Shown: positions 55,752 to 64,000 of the stretch, one piece after another | Numbering within the stretch: position 1 is the stretch's first letter | Layout: each line of letters opens with the position of its first letter | Assembly: GCA_003282945.1 (NCBI GenBank) | Contig: QBYG01000004.1 | Location: forward strand, 1-64,000 | From: Pelagibacteraceae bacterium AG-325-E23 | Lineage (GTDB): Bacteria > Pseudomonadota > Alphaproteobacteria > Pelagibacterales > Pelagibacteraceae | Direction of reading: 5' to 3' | DNA: 64,000 bases | Notes under the pieces: generated by a model | What the model was told of the DNA's origin: nothing | The model's input: only the letters and a program-made list of their open reading frames with translations | Databases searched by the model: none | Position numbers and translations under genes: made by a program

Positions 55752-56936
55752 TCAATTGTTTGCTACAGCATTATAAATGCAACCTATTCCTATTCCAATT
55801 TGTAAACCATTTTTTAAACTTGAACTATCTACCAATACATTCTTAAACCAGTTAGAAATTTCGTGGTCAGGATATCTCACTTGAAAAATATGAAACCATC
55901 CAGATGCATACCCTTGCCTATTTATTTTTCTGAATACCTGATTTCCATTAGATGATTTAGAATTATATTTTTTTTTTGCCCAAGGTTCTATAGACATAGG
56001 GTCCAGATAGCCCTCGTAAAATATCTGAACAGCTTTTAATAATTTTGTTTCCATATTTTTAGGCAGATCTAAATTTGCTGCATAAGCCATTTCAATAACT
56101 ACAAATAACTCAGCTAAAGATTGATTATGATAGTGAAGAGCTCTATTTCCACGTGTTGTTCTATCTTTAAAACTTCCATCTTTTAAAAGTTCTTTATTCA
56201 TTCCTTTTAATACTTTTTTTATGTTATTTTTGTATTTTTTATCTTGCGAATGTTTAATAAATACATTTGGAAATGACCAACCACCTTGGTGACCATAAAA
56301 ATCATTAATTGATTGATTGGGTATTCTTTTGTAAAAACTTTTAAACCATTTATTTATAATTTTATGTCGATTATCTTCAATTTTAAATCCTTTAAAATAA
56401 AAATCATAAATATAATTTAAATTCAGTATTGTAAATAATGTGCTAGCATCATCAAATTTAATTGCTAAATCTTGTCCATCCTTATCTTTCCACATACTTT
56501 TACAATCTTTTGATTTGAGATTTTTTTGTTTATCACTAGAGTAACATGGTTTGGTTTTAGTAAGTGCATTATTCGAAGCCCATATAAATAATTTATCAAA
56601 AAGTCTTTCTTTTAATATTTGATCATCTGTAGCTGACATAAAAATAGTTGCTTTACTAAATTGTTGGAAAACATCTTCAAAATGACCACCTTCAACCTGA
56701 TCAATGTTATCCATTCGAGAATTAAATCCTTTAATTCTTTGAGGTAGATCTTTATCGATTATATCAAAACGTGTCTTATATTTATTAAATTCACAATATT
56801 TAATTTTATGTTCTTTACTCAAAGAATTATAAGTTTGTAAAATATTATTTGGAACAAAAACATTCTGACTTAACTGATTGGCGTAAGAAGAGGAATAAAA
56901 AAAATAAACAATTAAGAAAACTAAAATTTTTCTCAT
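55752..56936 (-). CDS. Exported alginate-lyase-like protein (PL5-type toroid)
   Basis: 394 residues. Signal peptide of about 19 residues (ending SSSYA). The helical remainder has TRGNRALHYHNQSL at 261-274, closely like the RxxRALxYHxY motif of AlgL/A1-III (PL5) lyases with its catalytic Tyr/His region, and an earlier GHQGGWSF at about 215. PL5 enzymes cleave mannuronate-rich polymers in the periplasm. Overall similarity is limited, so polysaccharide lyase is likely, alginate is a guess. It is last in the operon, nine bases after the jelly-roll lyase gene. Confidence 0.72.
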   Translation of the reverse strand: MRKILVFLIVYFFYSSSYANQLSQNVFVPNNILQTYNSLSKEHKIKYCEFNKYKTRFDIIDKDLPQRIKGFNSRMDNIDQVEGGHFEDVFQQFSKATIFMSATDDQILKERLFDKLFIWASNNALTKTKPCYSSDKQKNLKSKDCKSMWKDKDGQDLAIKFDDASTLFTILNLNYIYDFYFKGFKIEDNRHKIINKWFKSFYKRIPNQSINDFYGHQGGWSFPNVFIKHSQDKKYKNNIKKVLKGMNKELLKDGSFKDRTTRGNRALHYHNQSLAELFVVIEMAYAANLDLPKNMETKLLKAVQIFYEGYLDPMSIEPWAKKKYNSKSSNGNQVFRKINRQGYASGWFHIFQVRYPDHEISNWFKNVLVDSSSLKNGLQIGIGIGCIYNAVANN

Positions 56937-56945
56937 ATCTTAAAT

Positions 56946-57707
56946 TTATATTTTACTAAATGTAGATTTTTTTTTATTCTTTAATGATAAATTATTGTAA
57001 TTATAAGTTGTAGTGCCTGTATCTCCAATTCGATAAATTCCTATTTTTATATAAGGTTTATTAGGACCATAAGGTCCATCTGTTTTTTTTGAAGATATGG
57101 GTACATCATAATGCTGTAATATAAATTCATCATCTAAGTAATATTTAACAGATAAATATTTTGATTTTTTTTGATAATCAATTTCTGCCCTAAATTTATA
57201 AATTTTACCTAATTCTAAAGTTATAAAATTGTGCATTTTACAATTATCTTCAGAACATTCTCCTTTTGGAAACTTGTGAATTATACTCCACTTACCATTT
57301 AATCCAATCCATGAGGGTGGTGCACCACTATTTCTACCATCATGAATTTGAAAAATAGTAGTCCTTTTTGATGGAGCGCCTTCTATTAATAAATCTGTTT
57401 CAAATATTGAGTGACCAATTGGTAGTTTATGAGTAACTTCTTGTCTTCCTGAGTAAGGATATCCTCCTGAGGATTTTTTATCATTTTTACATTTACCAAT
57501 ATCACCCTTGTCTAACTTAAATATTATATTTTTAACTTTAAACTCATTTTTGTTGTAACTTTTTTTTGACTTTCCATTCACAACAATCGCTTCTTTATCA
57601 ACTATACCACACGAAACTTTCCATTTATTTTTATTTTTCCATTCTCCAGCATTTGCAGGAACATTAATAGTAATCACAATAATCAAAAATAACAGAAAAC
57701 TTTTCAT
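56946..57707 (-). CDS. Exported jelly-roll polysaccharide lyase (PL7-superfamily-like)
   Basis: About 253 residues from the ATG at 57707, which gives a clean signal peptide; an in-frame ATG at 57728 would overlap the upstream gene by 14 bases. In numbering from 57728, the jelly-roll active-site strands are SGRQEV (R95, E97), FQIHDG (Q127, H129) and YIKIGIYR (Y226, K228, Y232), the three PL7/alginate-lyase-2 motifs RxE, QIH and YxKxGxY. Four or more cysteines suggest disulfides in the periplasm or outside. The polymer cut is unknown. Confidence 0.78.
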   Translation of the reverse strand: MKSFLLFLIIVITINVPANAGEWKNKNKWKVSCGIVDKEAIVVNGKSKKSYNKNEFKVKNIIFKLDKGDIGKCKNDKKSSGGYPYSGRQEVTHKLPIGHSIFETDLLIEGAPSKRTTIFQIHDGRNSGAPPSWIGLNGKWSIIHKFPKGECSEDNCKMHNFITLELGKIYKFRAEIDYQKKSKYLSVKYYLDDEFILQHYDVPISSKKTDGPYGPNKPYIKIGIYRIGDTGTTTYNYNNLSLKNKKKSTFSKI

Positions 57708-57714
57708 ATATTTT

Positions 57715-58896
57715 TTAAAATTTACCAACTACACTTTCATAGTGTACATAGCATGCATTATTCTCTTGGTCAGAAAAATTAGTGAATTTTTCCATACACT
57801 TAGTTAAACCCTCTTTAGCTGCTCCAGCTTTGCTATATCCTATATGCTTAAAAAGATATTTATCGTCATTTTTATTTTTTATTATCGCTAAAAAGCTACC
57901 TTTCATTTTCTCAAATTTTATTTCTTCAGGAACAACTTTAGAAGTAATTCTTTTTATTTTTTTTGAGCCCTCTGGCATGTATTCTGAGTCACGGATTTTA
58001 TATTTATATTTCGATCTTGCTATTTTATCTTTAGATTTATAATCACATTTTTCTTTATCCATAATTTTTTCGCAATTTTTACTTATTACATACTCTTTGA
58101 TAGATAAAGTTGAGGGTTCAATTGAATTTGGGTCATAAGCTGTACTCCAATATCTATATAGACCAATTTTAAAAGCTATACCCCCAGTTTTGTCTAAAAT
58201 CATGTTCGGTCCATAAAATTCAATGACTTTTTCATCGTTTAACCACATTATAAATTCTCCATCGTCTTTTTTAGATGGTTTTATTCTAAAAAGTGCAGTG
58301 CTATATTCTTTTTTAAATGCAGTTAAACTCCCTAAATCAAATTTATATAATTTTTGTTTAAATCTGTTTGCTACTGGGTCAATATCTGTCCAATAAACTT
58401 CCTCTATTTGTTTAAAAAAAAATTCCATTCTATTAGGAAGATCGTCTTCGTCGGTAGTGTACCTAATTTGCATCGAAGGATAAATTATCTCTCCTCCTTT
58501 TTTAGTTCCAACTACTTGCCAAATATTGGCATTATGATTTTGTCCCGCATTTAATTTAAAAGTATATTTTAAGTAAACTTCCTTACCAAGTTTATGATAA
58601 TTTTTCCTTTTAGTAACAAATTCCCATCTTTGAGCTTGATCATCTGAGAGATCCCAGTCTTCAGGATGCCCCTTCATACTATAATCAAGCGTAATGTCTA
58701 CAGCTTCCTCATCTTCATTGTAATTAAGTATTTTTTTATGTTTTGTCAAAGAGTCATATGCAAGACTCATTTTTTTCTTTGCTTCTTCACCAAGAATATC
58801 TTTTTTAAATTTTTTCAAAGCATCAACTTTTTCTGCAAAAACGTTTGTGTTTAAGAAAAATATTAAAGAAAATATAATTATTAAGAATTTTTTCAT
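57715..58896 (-). CDS. Exported jelly-roll lyase-like protein with a C-terminal cysteine domain
   Basis: 393 residues. Signal peptide of about 21 residues. A jelly-roll domain shows AQRWEF (R90, E92), NIWQVVG (Q127) and IAFKIGLYR (K243, Y247): it keeps the RxE and KxGxY parts of the PL7-like site but replaces QIH by QVV and the first Tyr by Ala. From about residue 275 a second, Cys-containing domain follows, ending with AIIKNKNDDKYLFKHIGYSKAGAAKEGLTKC, similar in style to DUF4189 domains. It may bind a polymer without cutting it or have changed specificity. Confidence 0.68.
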   Translation of the reverse strand: MKKFLIIIFSLIFFLNTNVFAEKVDALKKFKKDILGEEAKKKMSLAYDSLTKHKKILNYNEDEEAVDITLDYSMKGHPEDWDLSDDQAQRWEFVTKRKNYHKLGKEVYLKYTFKLNAGQNHNANIWQVVGTKKGGEIIYPSMQIRYTTDEDDLPNRMEFFFKQIEEVYWTDIDPVANRFKQKLYKFDLGSLTAFKKEYSTALFRIKPSKKDDGEFIMWLNDEKVIEFYGPNMILDKTGGIAFKIGLYRYWSTAYDPNSIEPSTLSIKEYVISKNCEKIMDKEKCDYKSKDKIARSKYKYKIRDSEYMPEGSKKIKRITSKVVPEEIKFEKMKGSFLAIIKNKNDDKYLFKHIGYSKAGAAKEGLTKCMEKFTNFSDQENNACYVHYESVVGKF

Positions 58897-58905
58897 TTGT
58901 ATATT

Positions 58906-59919
58906 TTAGTTAAGTTTTAAATTTTTTGTTGAACCATCTTTATATGTAAACTCTACCTCTTTGTTTGAAATGTATTTTATTGATGTAAAACCATCATATT
59001 CAGTAATAAATTCGTTTAATTTTTTTCTATTTTTCTTCGACATTTTTTTACCTGGAGCGTTTATGCCAACATCAATAATTAGTTCAGCTCCATTTAAAAA
59101 AGCATTTACATATGCTTTTACTGGTGGGCCACAGGTCATAGCTTCAGTTAACCAAATAGGTTTGTCAATTTCAACACTTTTTAATAATGTAGCAAATTCA
59201 TCAACCCAAAGCTGTTTGTCACACTTTCCATCTGGACCGCTTATATGGTGAATGTTTGCAATATCAAAGTGATCCTTAATTTTTGGCAAAGCTGATTTCC
59301 AATATTTTTTATTTTCTGGAAACATTCCTGCAGCTCCTGCCATAACAATAACTGCATCTGGCTGCTGTTCTTTAATTACTTTTGAGGAAAAATTAAAGAT
59401 TTCAACAAAATCTTCCTCACTTCCTTTAAAAAACATATCAAACTCAGGTTCATTCATTACGTCCCAATATATAATTGGTTTTGTTAATCCAGGCATGTCA
59501 TTTGAACCATCTCCATCGTAACGGTCCACTAATTTTATAAGAAAAGTTTTATAATCTTCCATTGAGCATGGTTTGCTCAAATATTTTGTAAAATGTTTTC
59601 CAAATGGACTTCTAGCTTTTTTTCTTTTACAAGATTTTTGATCCCAATTTGTATGAGGCCAGATGGTTGCTAAAATTGTTTGGTTGTGATCTTGTGCATA
59701 TAATACGTATTTATCTACATCTTCCCAAAAAAATTTACCCTTTTCACTTTCTATGTGATTCCAAACGAAAGGTCCTGGATGAGGTCTAACCCATTGTCCA
59801 TCTTTGCCACGCATTTTTTTGTCTCTCATTTCAGTTAATTCACCAAATCTAGACTGAGAGTTTGCAAAATTAGTTAAAAATAAAAGTGACAGTAAAATTG
59901 TTAAAAATTTTTTCATCAA
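58906..59919 (-). CDS. Exported clan-A glycoside-hydrolase-like protein
   Basis: 337 residues. Signal peptide of about 20 residues (ending NFANS). TIM-barrel glycosidase signatures: WDVMNEPEF with acid/base E157 after Asn156, and PIWLTEAMTCG with nucleophile E259. This pair is the mark of clan GH-A (GH5/10/39/42-like); the exact family is not clear from inspection. It would cleave a beta-linked sugar polymer. It overlaps the DUF1501 gene by four bases and lies nine bases before the lyase-like gene. Confidence 0.75.
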   Translation of the reverse strand: MMKKFLTILLSLLFLTNFANSQSRFGELTEMRDKKMRGKDGQWVRPHPGPFVWNHIESEKGKFFWEDVDKYVLYAQDHNQTILATIWPHTNWDQKSCKRKKARSPFGKHFTKYLSKPCSMEDYKTFLIKLVDRYDGDGSNDMPGLTKPIIYWDVMNEPEFDMFFKGSEEDFVEIFNFSSKVIKEQQPDAVIVMAGAAGMFPENKKYWKSALPKIKDHFDIANIHHISGPDGKCDKQLWVDEFATLLKSVEIDKPIWLTEAMTCGPPVKAYVNAFLNGAELIIDVGINAPGKKMSKKNRKKLNEFITEYDGFTSIKYISNKEVEFTYKDGSTKNLKLN

Positions 59920-61073
59920 ACTTTAAATAATTTTTCAGATAAGTTTTGAAGCTTATCTCCCCAAAAAACTTCTTTTTGTATTCTTTTAAAATCTATATCA
60001 AAAACTGTAGACATAGCTGATGCATAAACAGATCTTGCATCAATTGTTGAATTTAAATCTCTTCCTTCAAATAATTCTTTTTTCTTTAATCCAGGCCAAT
60101 CAGAATAAACTTGGGATTGTTTTAGTAGACCACCTGCCATAAATATTGCTGATCCATAACCATGTTCTGTTCCACGCCCTCCATTTTGTTCAATGGTTCT
60201 GCCAAATTCAGTTAAAGTTAAGACTAAAGTATTTTCTATTTTTGATCCTAAGCCTTTTTCTAAACTTTTAAAAATGGAGTCCATTTCAATTAAGCTATCT
60301 GAGTGAGAACCATTCACTCCTCCTTGTGCAGCATGTGTATCGAAACCATCAACTTCAAACACAGCAACTCTTGGACCATTTATTTTTTTTAATTCTAGAC
60401 CTGCCTTTAATGCTAAAGATGAATTTTTTCTAGACATAGAGGTGCCTCCATTATTCATCATAGATCTGTTAGCAATTATTTCCATCATATTAGCTAGATC
60501 ATGCTCAGATTTATTTGCATAAATTGATTTTAAAAGTTGTAAAAGTTCTGTTCTTGGAAGTCTTTTTTTTGAAGGATAAAAATTATCATTACTAGGAATT
60601 CCTCTAAGAATTAAAGGCATTGGTAATGCCAATGCAAGACCATCCCCTTTTAGCTCAGCTAATTTCATTCCTCTTCCTAACCAACCAGTTTTTATGGAGT
60701 AAGGTATATGACCACCTGTTTCCATGAGATTTTGACCATCAAAATGAGATCTTTTTGTATATGGAATATTCGTTGCATGCACAATCGCTCCAAGATTATT
60801 TAACCACAAATTATGAAAGTTTTTTAGTTTAGGATGTAGGGCAAAATCAGAATTTAACTTTATTGTTTTGTCTAAAATCAAATCTTTTCGTCTCTTTTCA
60901 AAATTCTTATCTCCAATTATTGGAACAGCACATAAACCATCCATTCCACCTCTTAACATTATAATTACAAGATTTTTTTTCTTATCAGCATTTGCTAAAA
61001 CAGGAAAATTAAAACCAGCTAAAAATAATGTAGTAGCTGAACCTTTTAAAAAATTTCTTCTTGATATCTTCAT
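59916..61073 (-). CDS. DUF1501 protein with Tat signal
   Basis: 385 residues. A twin-arginine signal, ISRRNFLKGSATTLFLAG, starts the protein, so it is exported folded. The domain with LVIIMLRGGMDGL, the HSFDGQN-like HFDGQNLMETG, and LTEFGRTIEQNGGRGTEHGYG is DUF1501, a relative of the alkaline-phosphatase/sulfatase fold. Function not established. Always seen with DUF1800, as here (four-base overlap). Confidence 0.88.
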   Translation of the reverse strand: MKISRRNFLKGSATTLFLAGFNFPVLANADKKKNLVIIMLRGGMDGLCAVPIIGDKNFEKRRKDLILDKTIKLNSDFALHPKLKNFHNLWLNNLGAIVHATNIPYTKRSHFDGQNLMETGGHIPYSIKTGWLGRGMKLAELKGDGLALALPMPLILRGIPSNDNFYPSKKRLPRTELLQLLKSIYANKSEHDLANMMEIIANRSMMNNGGTSMSRKNSSLALKAGLELKKINGPRVAVFEVDGFDTHAAQGGVNGSHSDSLIEMDSIFKSLEKGLGSKIENTLVLTLTEFGRTIEQNGGRGTEHGYGSAIFMAGGLLKQSQVYSDWPGLKKKELFEGRDLNSTIDARSVYASAMSTVFDIDFKRIQKEVFWGDKLQNLSEKLFKV

Positions 61074-62497
61074 GATCTTAATGTCTCCGGTAAATTAAAC
61101 AATATTACGTGTTTATGAACAATCTCTCTATGCTGACCTATAATTTTTAAAATTTCACCTGGATTATCATAATTTTTTTCAATCATTTCCTCATAAAATT
61201 CCTTTGTTTGTGAATTGCCAGATTTTTTATAATAAGCCTCTCTTGCATAAACTAGTCGTCTAATTAATAATTCTGGTGACATCCAATCCTCTGAAATATC
61301 TGACCATCCATTTGGTTGTTTCGCTAAATAAGGGTGTTGACCAAGCTCATCCATTAAATATTCTAATGCTCTGTGATCTCTTATAGGTTTGTTTCCAATT
61401 TTATAAAGATCCATAAATGCAGGAGATGGGATTAAATCAACATCAGCCATTTTGCTCATTTGTAACAACCAGTTTTCAGGATTTTGAAATTTATTGTATT
61501 TATCAGAATAATTGAAAGCAACTTCAATTGCTGCCTTATGAACCTCTGGTAAAAAACCATCTGATTTTTCCCAAGCTTTTATAATTGGTTCCATCATTTC
61601 TTTTGTAGGATTATCAGTAATTAAATATCTACAAAGTTTCATGGCTATAAATTCTCTACATGATGGGTGATTAACTAAATCCGTAATTGTATTTGATAAA
61701 CCTTTTCTTCCACTTTTATATTTTTTACCTAAAACTATTTTTGAGCCAGGTTGATGGGCATTAGGATCAAAATGCACATCTCCAGTTTCTAATCTTTTTT
61801 TTCCCCATTCAGGTCTCCAACCTGACATAATATATGCCATTTGAATTACATCCTCTTGAGAGTAACCACAATTTGGTGAAACAGTGTGTAGCTCTAAAAG
61901 TTCCCTTGCATGATTTTCATTTACACCTCTTTTTTTTCCTTTTTCTCTTGCCCATTTTGCACTTTGACTTTTTGGACCAATATTTTGTTCGTTATCCAAA
62001 TGGTGAATCATGGACCAACCTTTGGTTGCCTCTTGAGCCATTTTTTCAAAGTTTTGGTTCATATTAGTTCTAATAATCTCTCGCTGATATGCTCCTGTTG
62101 TATATTGTGCTAAAAAATCTTTTTCACTAATTGCGAAATGATTTCCCCAAAAGTACCAGAGTTTAGCTAAAACTGGATTTTGACTTTTTAAAGCCTCTGT
62201 ATATCTTATACAAAGTTCAAGGTTCCACCAAAATTTTTGTCCAGTTGCATGCCTTAACTTATTTTTTTCTCTTTTGTAGCCATCTTTATCGTTTTTAAAT
62301 TTTTTTCTTAAAACTTTTCTATCTCCATAAACCCACTCTCTATAGTAACCTCTAAGTTCTTTTTCTGATAAGATTTTTCCCTTCCAAGAAAATTCAGGAA
62401 CATTATTCAATTGGTTGTTTGCCCACTCTAGTGGATCAGATGGCAGCTTTTCATCGGGTCCAAGTCCAAATGCAACTTTACGATAAAAATTTTTCAT
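61070..62497 (-). CDS. DUF1800 protein
   Basis: 475 residues, soluble, no clear signal peptide. YFWGNHFAIS near residue 115, RGVNENHARELLELHTV near 190 and a PNCGYSQEDVIQMAYIMSGW segment are the DUF1800 hallmarks; a conserved HFDPNAHQPG follows. The family nearly always pairs with DUF1501, and the two overlap here by four bases. Role unknown; the neighbours suggest work on an exported polymer or its attachment. Confidence 0.88.
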   Translation of the reverse strand: MKNFYRKVAFGLGPDEKLPSDPLEWANNQLNNVPEFSWKGKILSEKELRGYYREWVYGDRKVLRKKFKNDKDGYKREKNKLRHATGQKFWWNLELCIRYTEALKSQNPVLAKLWYFWGNHFAISEKDFLAQYTTGAYQREIIRTNMNQNFEKMAQEATKGWSMIHHLDNEQNIGPKSQSAKWAREKGKKRGVNENHARELLELHTVSPNCGYSQEDVIQMAYIMSGWRPEWGKKRLETGDVHFDPNAHQPGSKIVLGKKYKSGRKGLSNTITDLVNHPSCREFIAMKLCRYLITDNPTKEMMEPIIKAWEKSDGFLPEVHKAAIEVAFNYSDKYNKFQNPENWLLQMSKMADVDLIPSPAFMDLYKIGNKPIRDHRALEYLMDELGQHPYLAKQPNGWSDISEDWMSPELLIRRLVYAREAYYKKSGNSQTKEFYEEMIEKNYDNPGEILKIIGQHREIVHKHVILFNLPETLRS

Positions 62498-62515
62498 AAA
62501 TTATTTTAAATTAAA

Positions 62516-63385
62516 TTATTTTAATGTGTCAATATCTGAAATGTTTGTTAAAGAATTATTAAACTCAGTCATATTTTCTCTTCCTGAGATTTTTAATATT
62601 ATTAATCCAAAAATAATGATTACAGCTAGTGGTATTGCTGTAATTACACTTATATATTCAGCAATTATTATTAAATAGATCGCATAAAATGATATAGATC
62701 TAAAAATTACACCTGTTTTAAAGACTGCAATTATAGATAAAGAGTGCTTTATCAAATTTAAAAAACTCATCTTTGATGGGCCAAAATATCTTGAGCCTCT
62801 TATAGATGGAGATTTAATTAAATTATTTTCAGTTTTTGCTAAAGAACCAGAAAAACTACTCCAAGTTGCTTTCTCTTCTATTAATTTTTTAACTGTTTCC
62901 TTTGTAAGACAAGTATAGTTTCCAAATTTAATAAATTTCCCTGTAAATGTATAAGTAATTATCTTGTGTAAGAAGTAACAAATTTTAAAAGTGAAACTTT
63001 CTGATCTTTTAACCCTCTCTCCAACAATTGTTCTATTTAGATTATTTTTAATCTTTTCTACAAAGTTTTTTATTTCCTCTGGTCTATCTTCTCCGTCTCC
63101 ATCCATAGGAATTACATAGTCAAAATCTTCATTTTCTGAAATATGTTTAAGCCCTGCTGCAATACAACGTGCATGTCCTTTATTATTTCTCATATTTATT
63201 AATTTTAGTGATTTAATATTATTTAAATTTTTAGTTTCTAAAATTTTTTCCTCAGTGGAAGCATCATTCACTACTATTACTGAAAATGCTGCTTTAAGCT
63301 CAGAAATATTAATATCAATTTCTTCAATTAATTTTGATACAGATTTAAAGTCATTAAAGACTGGAATTAGAATTACTATTTTCAT
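62516..63385 (-). CDS. Membrane glycosyltransferase, GT2 family
   Basis: 289 residues. An N-terminal GT-A domain (MKIVILIPVFNDFKSV), VNDAST near residue 40 and PMDGDGEDRPEEI near residue 93 with the DxD metal motif give a GT2 enzyme like polyprenyl-phosphate sugar transferases (ArnC/DPM type). Two or three hydrophobic helices follow residue 200. It probably loads a sugar onto a lipid carrier for the GT39-like enzyme upstream. It shares one base with the small membrane gene. Confidence 0.83.
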   Translation of the reverse strand: MKIVILIPVFNDFKSVSKLIEEIDINISELKAAFSVIVVNDASTEEKILETKNLNNIKSLKLINMRNNKGHARCIAAGLKHISENEDFDYVIPMDGDGEDRPEEIKNFVEKIKNNLNRTIVGERVKRSESFTFKICYFLHKIITYTFTGKFIKFGNYTCLTKETVKKLIEEKATWSSFSGSLAKTENNLIKSPSIRGSRYFGPSKMSFLNLIKHSLSIIAVFKTGVIFRSISFYAIYLIIIAEYISVITAIPLAVIIIFGLIILKISGRENMTEFNNSLTNISDIDTLK

Positions 63386-63510
63386 TAACTTACTGAGCCT
63401 ATCAGTCTAAATAGAGAAGCAAAAAAACCGTATCCCGAAAGTTCAATTAAAATCACAATCCCGATAATAAATAAAAGCCTCTTGTTTTTTTGATTAAATT
63501 GAAATTTCAT
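63385..63510 (-). CDS. Small membrane protein (41 aa) between two glycosyltransferases
   Basis: 41 residues: a basic start (MKFQFNQKNKR), one hydrophobic helix (about 12-31, LLFIIGIVILIELSGYGFFA) and a short tail. Its ATG overlaps the stop of the GT39-like gene (ATGA), and its TAA shares one base with the GT2 ATG (TAATG). This double coupling argues that it is a real subunit or regulator of the glycosyl transfer step. No family recognised. Confidence 0.65.
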   Translation of the reverse strand: MKFQFNQKNKRLLFIIGIVILIELSGYGFFASLFRLIGSVS

Positions 63511-64000
63511 TTATATGTTAAACATTTCATATCTTTATTACACAATTGAACTTCACTTGAGCTATAAATCCATTTTGGTCTTTCTGGAAGGTGATAAGAT
63601 ATATTTCCTGCAATCCATTCATTTCCTTTAATATATTCCATTTTTCCAAGATCCTTACCTTTGGTTTCATAAAAAACTTTAGCCTGCTGAGCTAACTTTT
63701 TACCATCAAAATCAGTTCTTTTATCAATTTGAGAGATTGAAACATAGGAATACAGAATTGGAGATAATAAGAATAATGTAAAAAAGATTGCAGAAAAAGC
63801 TCTCATTTTTTCAAAATTAATTTGTGATTTTAAAATATAAACAAATAATAAGCCAAAGCTTATATAAAAAGGCGTCATCCACATAGTTCTTATTTTTACA
63901 CCCATCGTAAATGATGTAAGAAAAATAAAAAAAATAGGAATTAAATTAATTGACACCAAAAACAAAAGCTTTTCATCATTTAAATTAATATTCATTTTAA
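63507..64000 (-). CDS. GT39/ArnT-like membrane glycosyltransferase, C-terminal part
   Basis: The frame is open to the window edge at 64000, so only the C-terminal 160 or so residues are seen; a methionine at 63995 is internal. Two to three membrane helices are followed by a soluble domain (QAKVFYETKGKDLGKMEYIKGNEWIAGNISYHL) as in ArnT/PMT-type GT-C enzymes, which transfer a sugar from a polyprenyl-phosphate carrier to an envelope acceptor. SFTMGVKIRTMWMTPFYISFG resembles the ArnT helix loop. Start not in the window. Confidence 0.65.
   Translation of the reverse strand, partial: KMNINLNDEKLLFLVSINLIPIFFIFLTSFTMGVKIRTMWMTPFYISFGLLFVYILKSQINFEKMRAFSAIFFTLFLLSPILYSYVSISQIDKRTDFDGKKLAQQAKVFYETKGKDLGKMEYIKGNEWIAGNISYHLPERPKWIYSSSEVQLCNKDMKCLTYK

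Noticed and set aside
55752-64000. Genomic island from a distant donor
   Set aside because: Base composition and codon use look the same as in the flanking housekeeping genes, and there is no tRNA, integrase or repeat at the edge seen here.

Overview
The window looks like a chromosomal segment of a SAR11-type (Pelagibacterales) marine alphaproteobacterium. The DNA is very AT-rich. Genes overlap by 1-8 bases or sit a few bases apart, there is no insertion sequence or phage, and TTG/GTG starts directly follow upstream stops. Gene content fits: NAD formate dehydrogenase, a TRAP transporter, four EamA permeases, plant/alpha-type GshA, alpha-type phosphatidylserine decarboxylase and a LexA box of the alphaproteobacterial GTTC-N7-GTTC type. 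The assignment is inferred from content and style, not from a marker-gene comparison. I saw no tRNA, rRNA or CRISPR array. No gene-free stretch exceeds 300 bases; the longest are about 160 (12580-12736 and 53906-54070) and both are described.

Layout. 1-7 kb (+): an HD-domain protein, a DUF255 protein, gshA-gshB for glutathione, an EamA permease and an MFS permease. 7-10 kb: two sugar-type Gfo/Idh/MocA oxidoreductases facing a D-2-hydroxyacid dehydrogenase. 10-13.3 kb (+): YajQ, an ABC-2 exporter whose ATPase gene carries a one-base frameshift, and small orphan proteins. 13.3-16.3 kb (-): threonine aldolase, a glycine-amidinotransferase homologue and an EamA permease. 16.4-21.3 kb (+): SufU-like scaffold, HPP membrane protein, formate dehydrogenase, periplasmic MsrA, a CurA-type reductase and an EamA permease.

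21.3-31 kb: a DAO-type oxidase, a PQQ-type sugar dehydrogenase, then a probable light/oxidative-stress island: SDR, bacterial (6-4)-type photolyase, DUF393, DUF2256, SDR, DUF3833, Cfa-type lipid methyltransferase, DUF1365 and an FAD oxidoreductase. 31-38 kb: EamA, 5-oxoprolinase split into pxpBC (-) and pxpA (+), a TPR protein, a TRAP transporter with a hairpin between dctP and dctQ, and TerC.

38-45.5 kb (-): one housekeeping array, psd-pssA-glycosyltransferase-rlmE-guaB-TPR-guaA-gloA-panB. The guaB product lacks the CBS domain. 45.6-55.7 kb: icd, alaS, recA, a TolC-family protein, glycerate kinase, two GFA-family proteins and umuDC. Both recA and umuDC have LexA-box-like operators. 55.7-64 kb (-): a closely packed array of three polysaccharide-lyase-like proteins, a clan-A glycoside-hydrolase-like protein, a DUF1501/DUF1800 pair, a GT2, a 41-residue membrane protein and the end of a GT39-like glycosyltransferase. 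This array is the best candidate in the window for an uncharacterised system: envelope-located machinery that appears both to build and to cut a polysaccharide in a streamlined cell.
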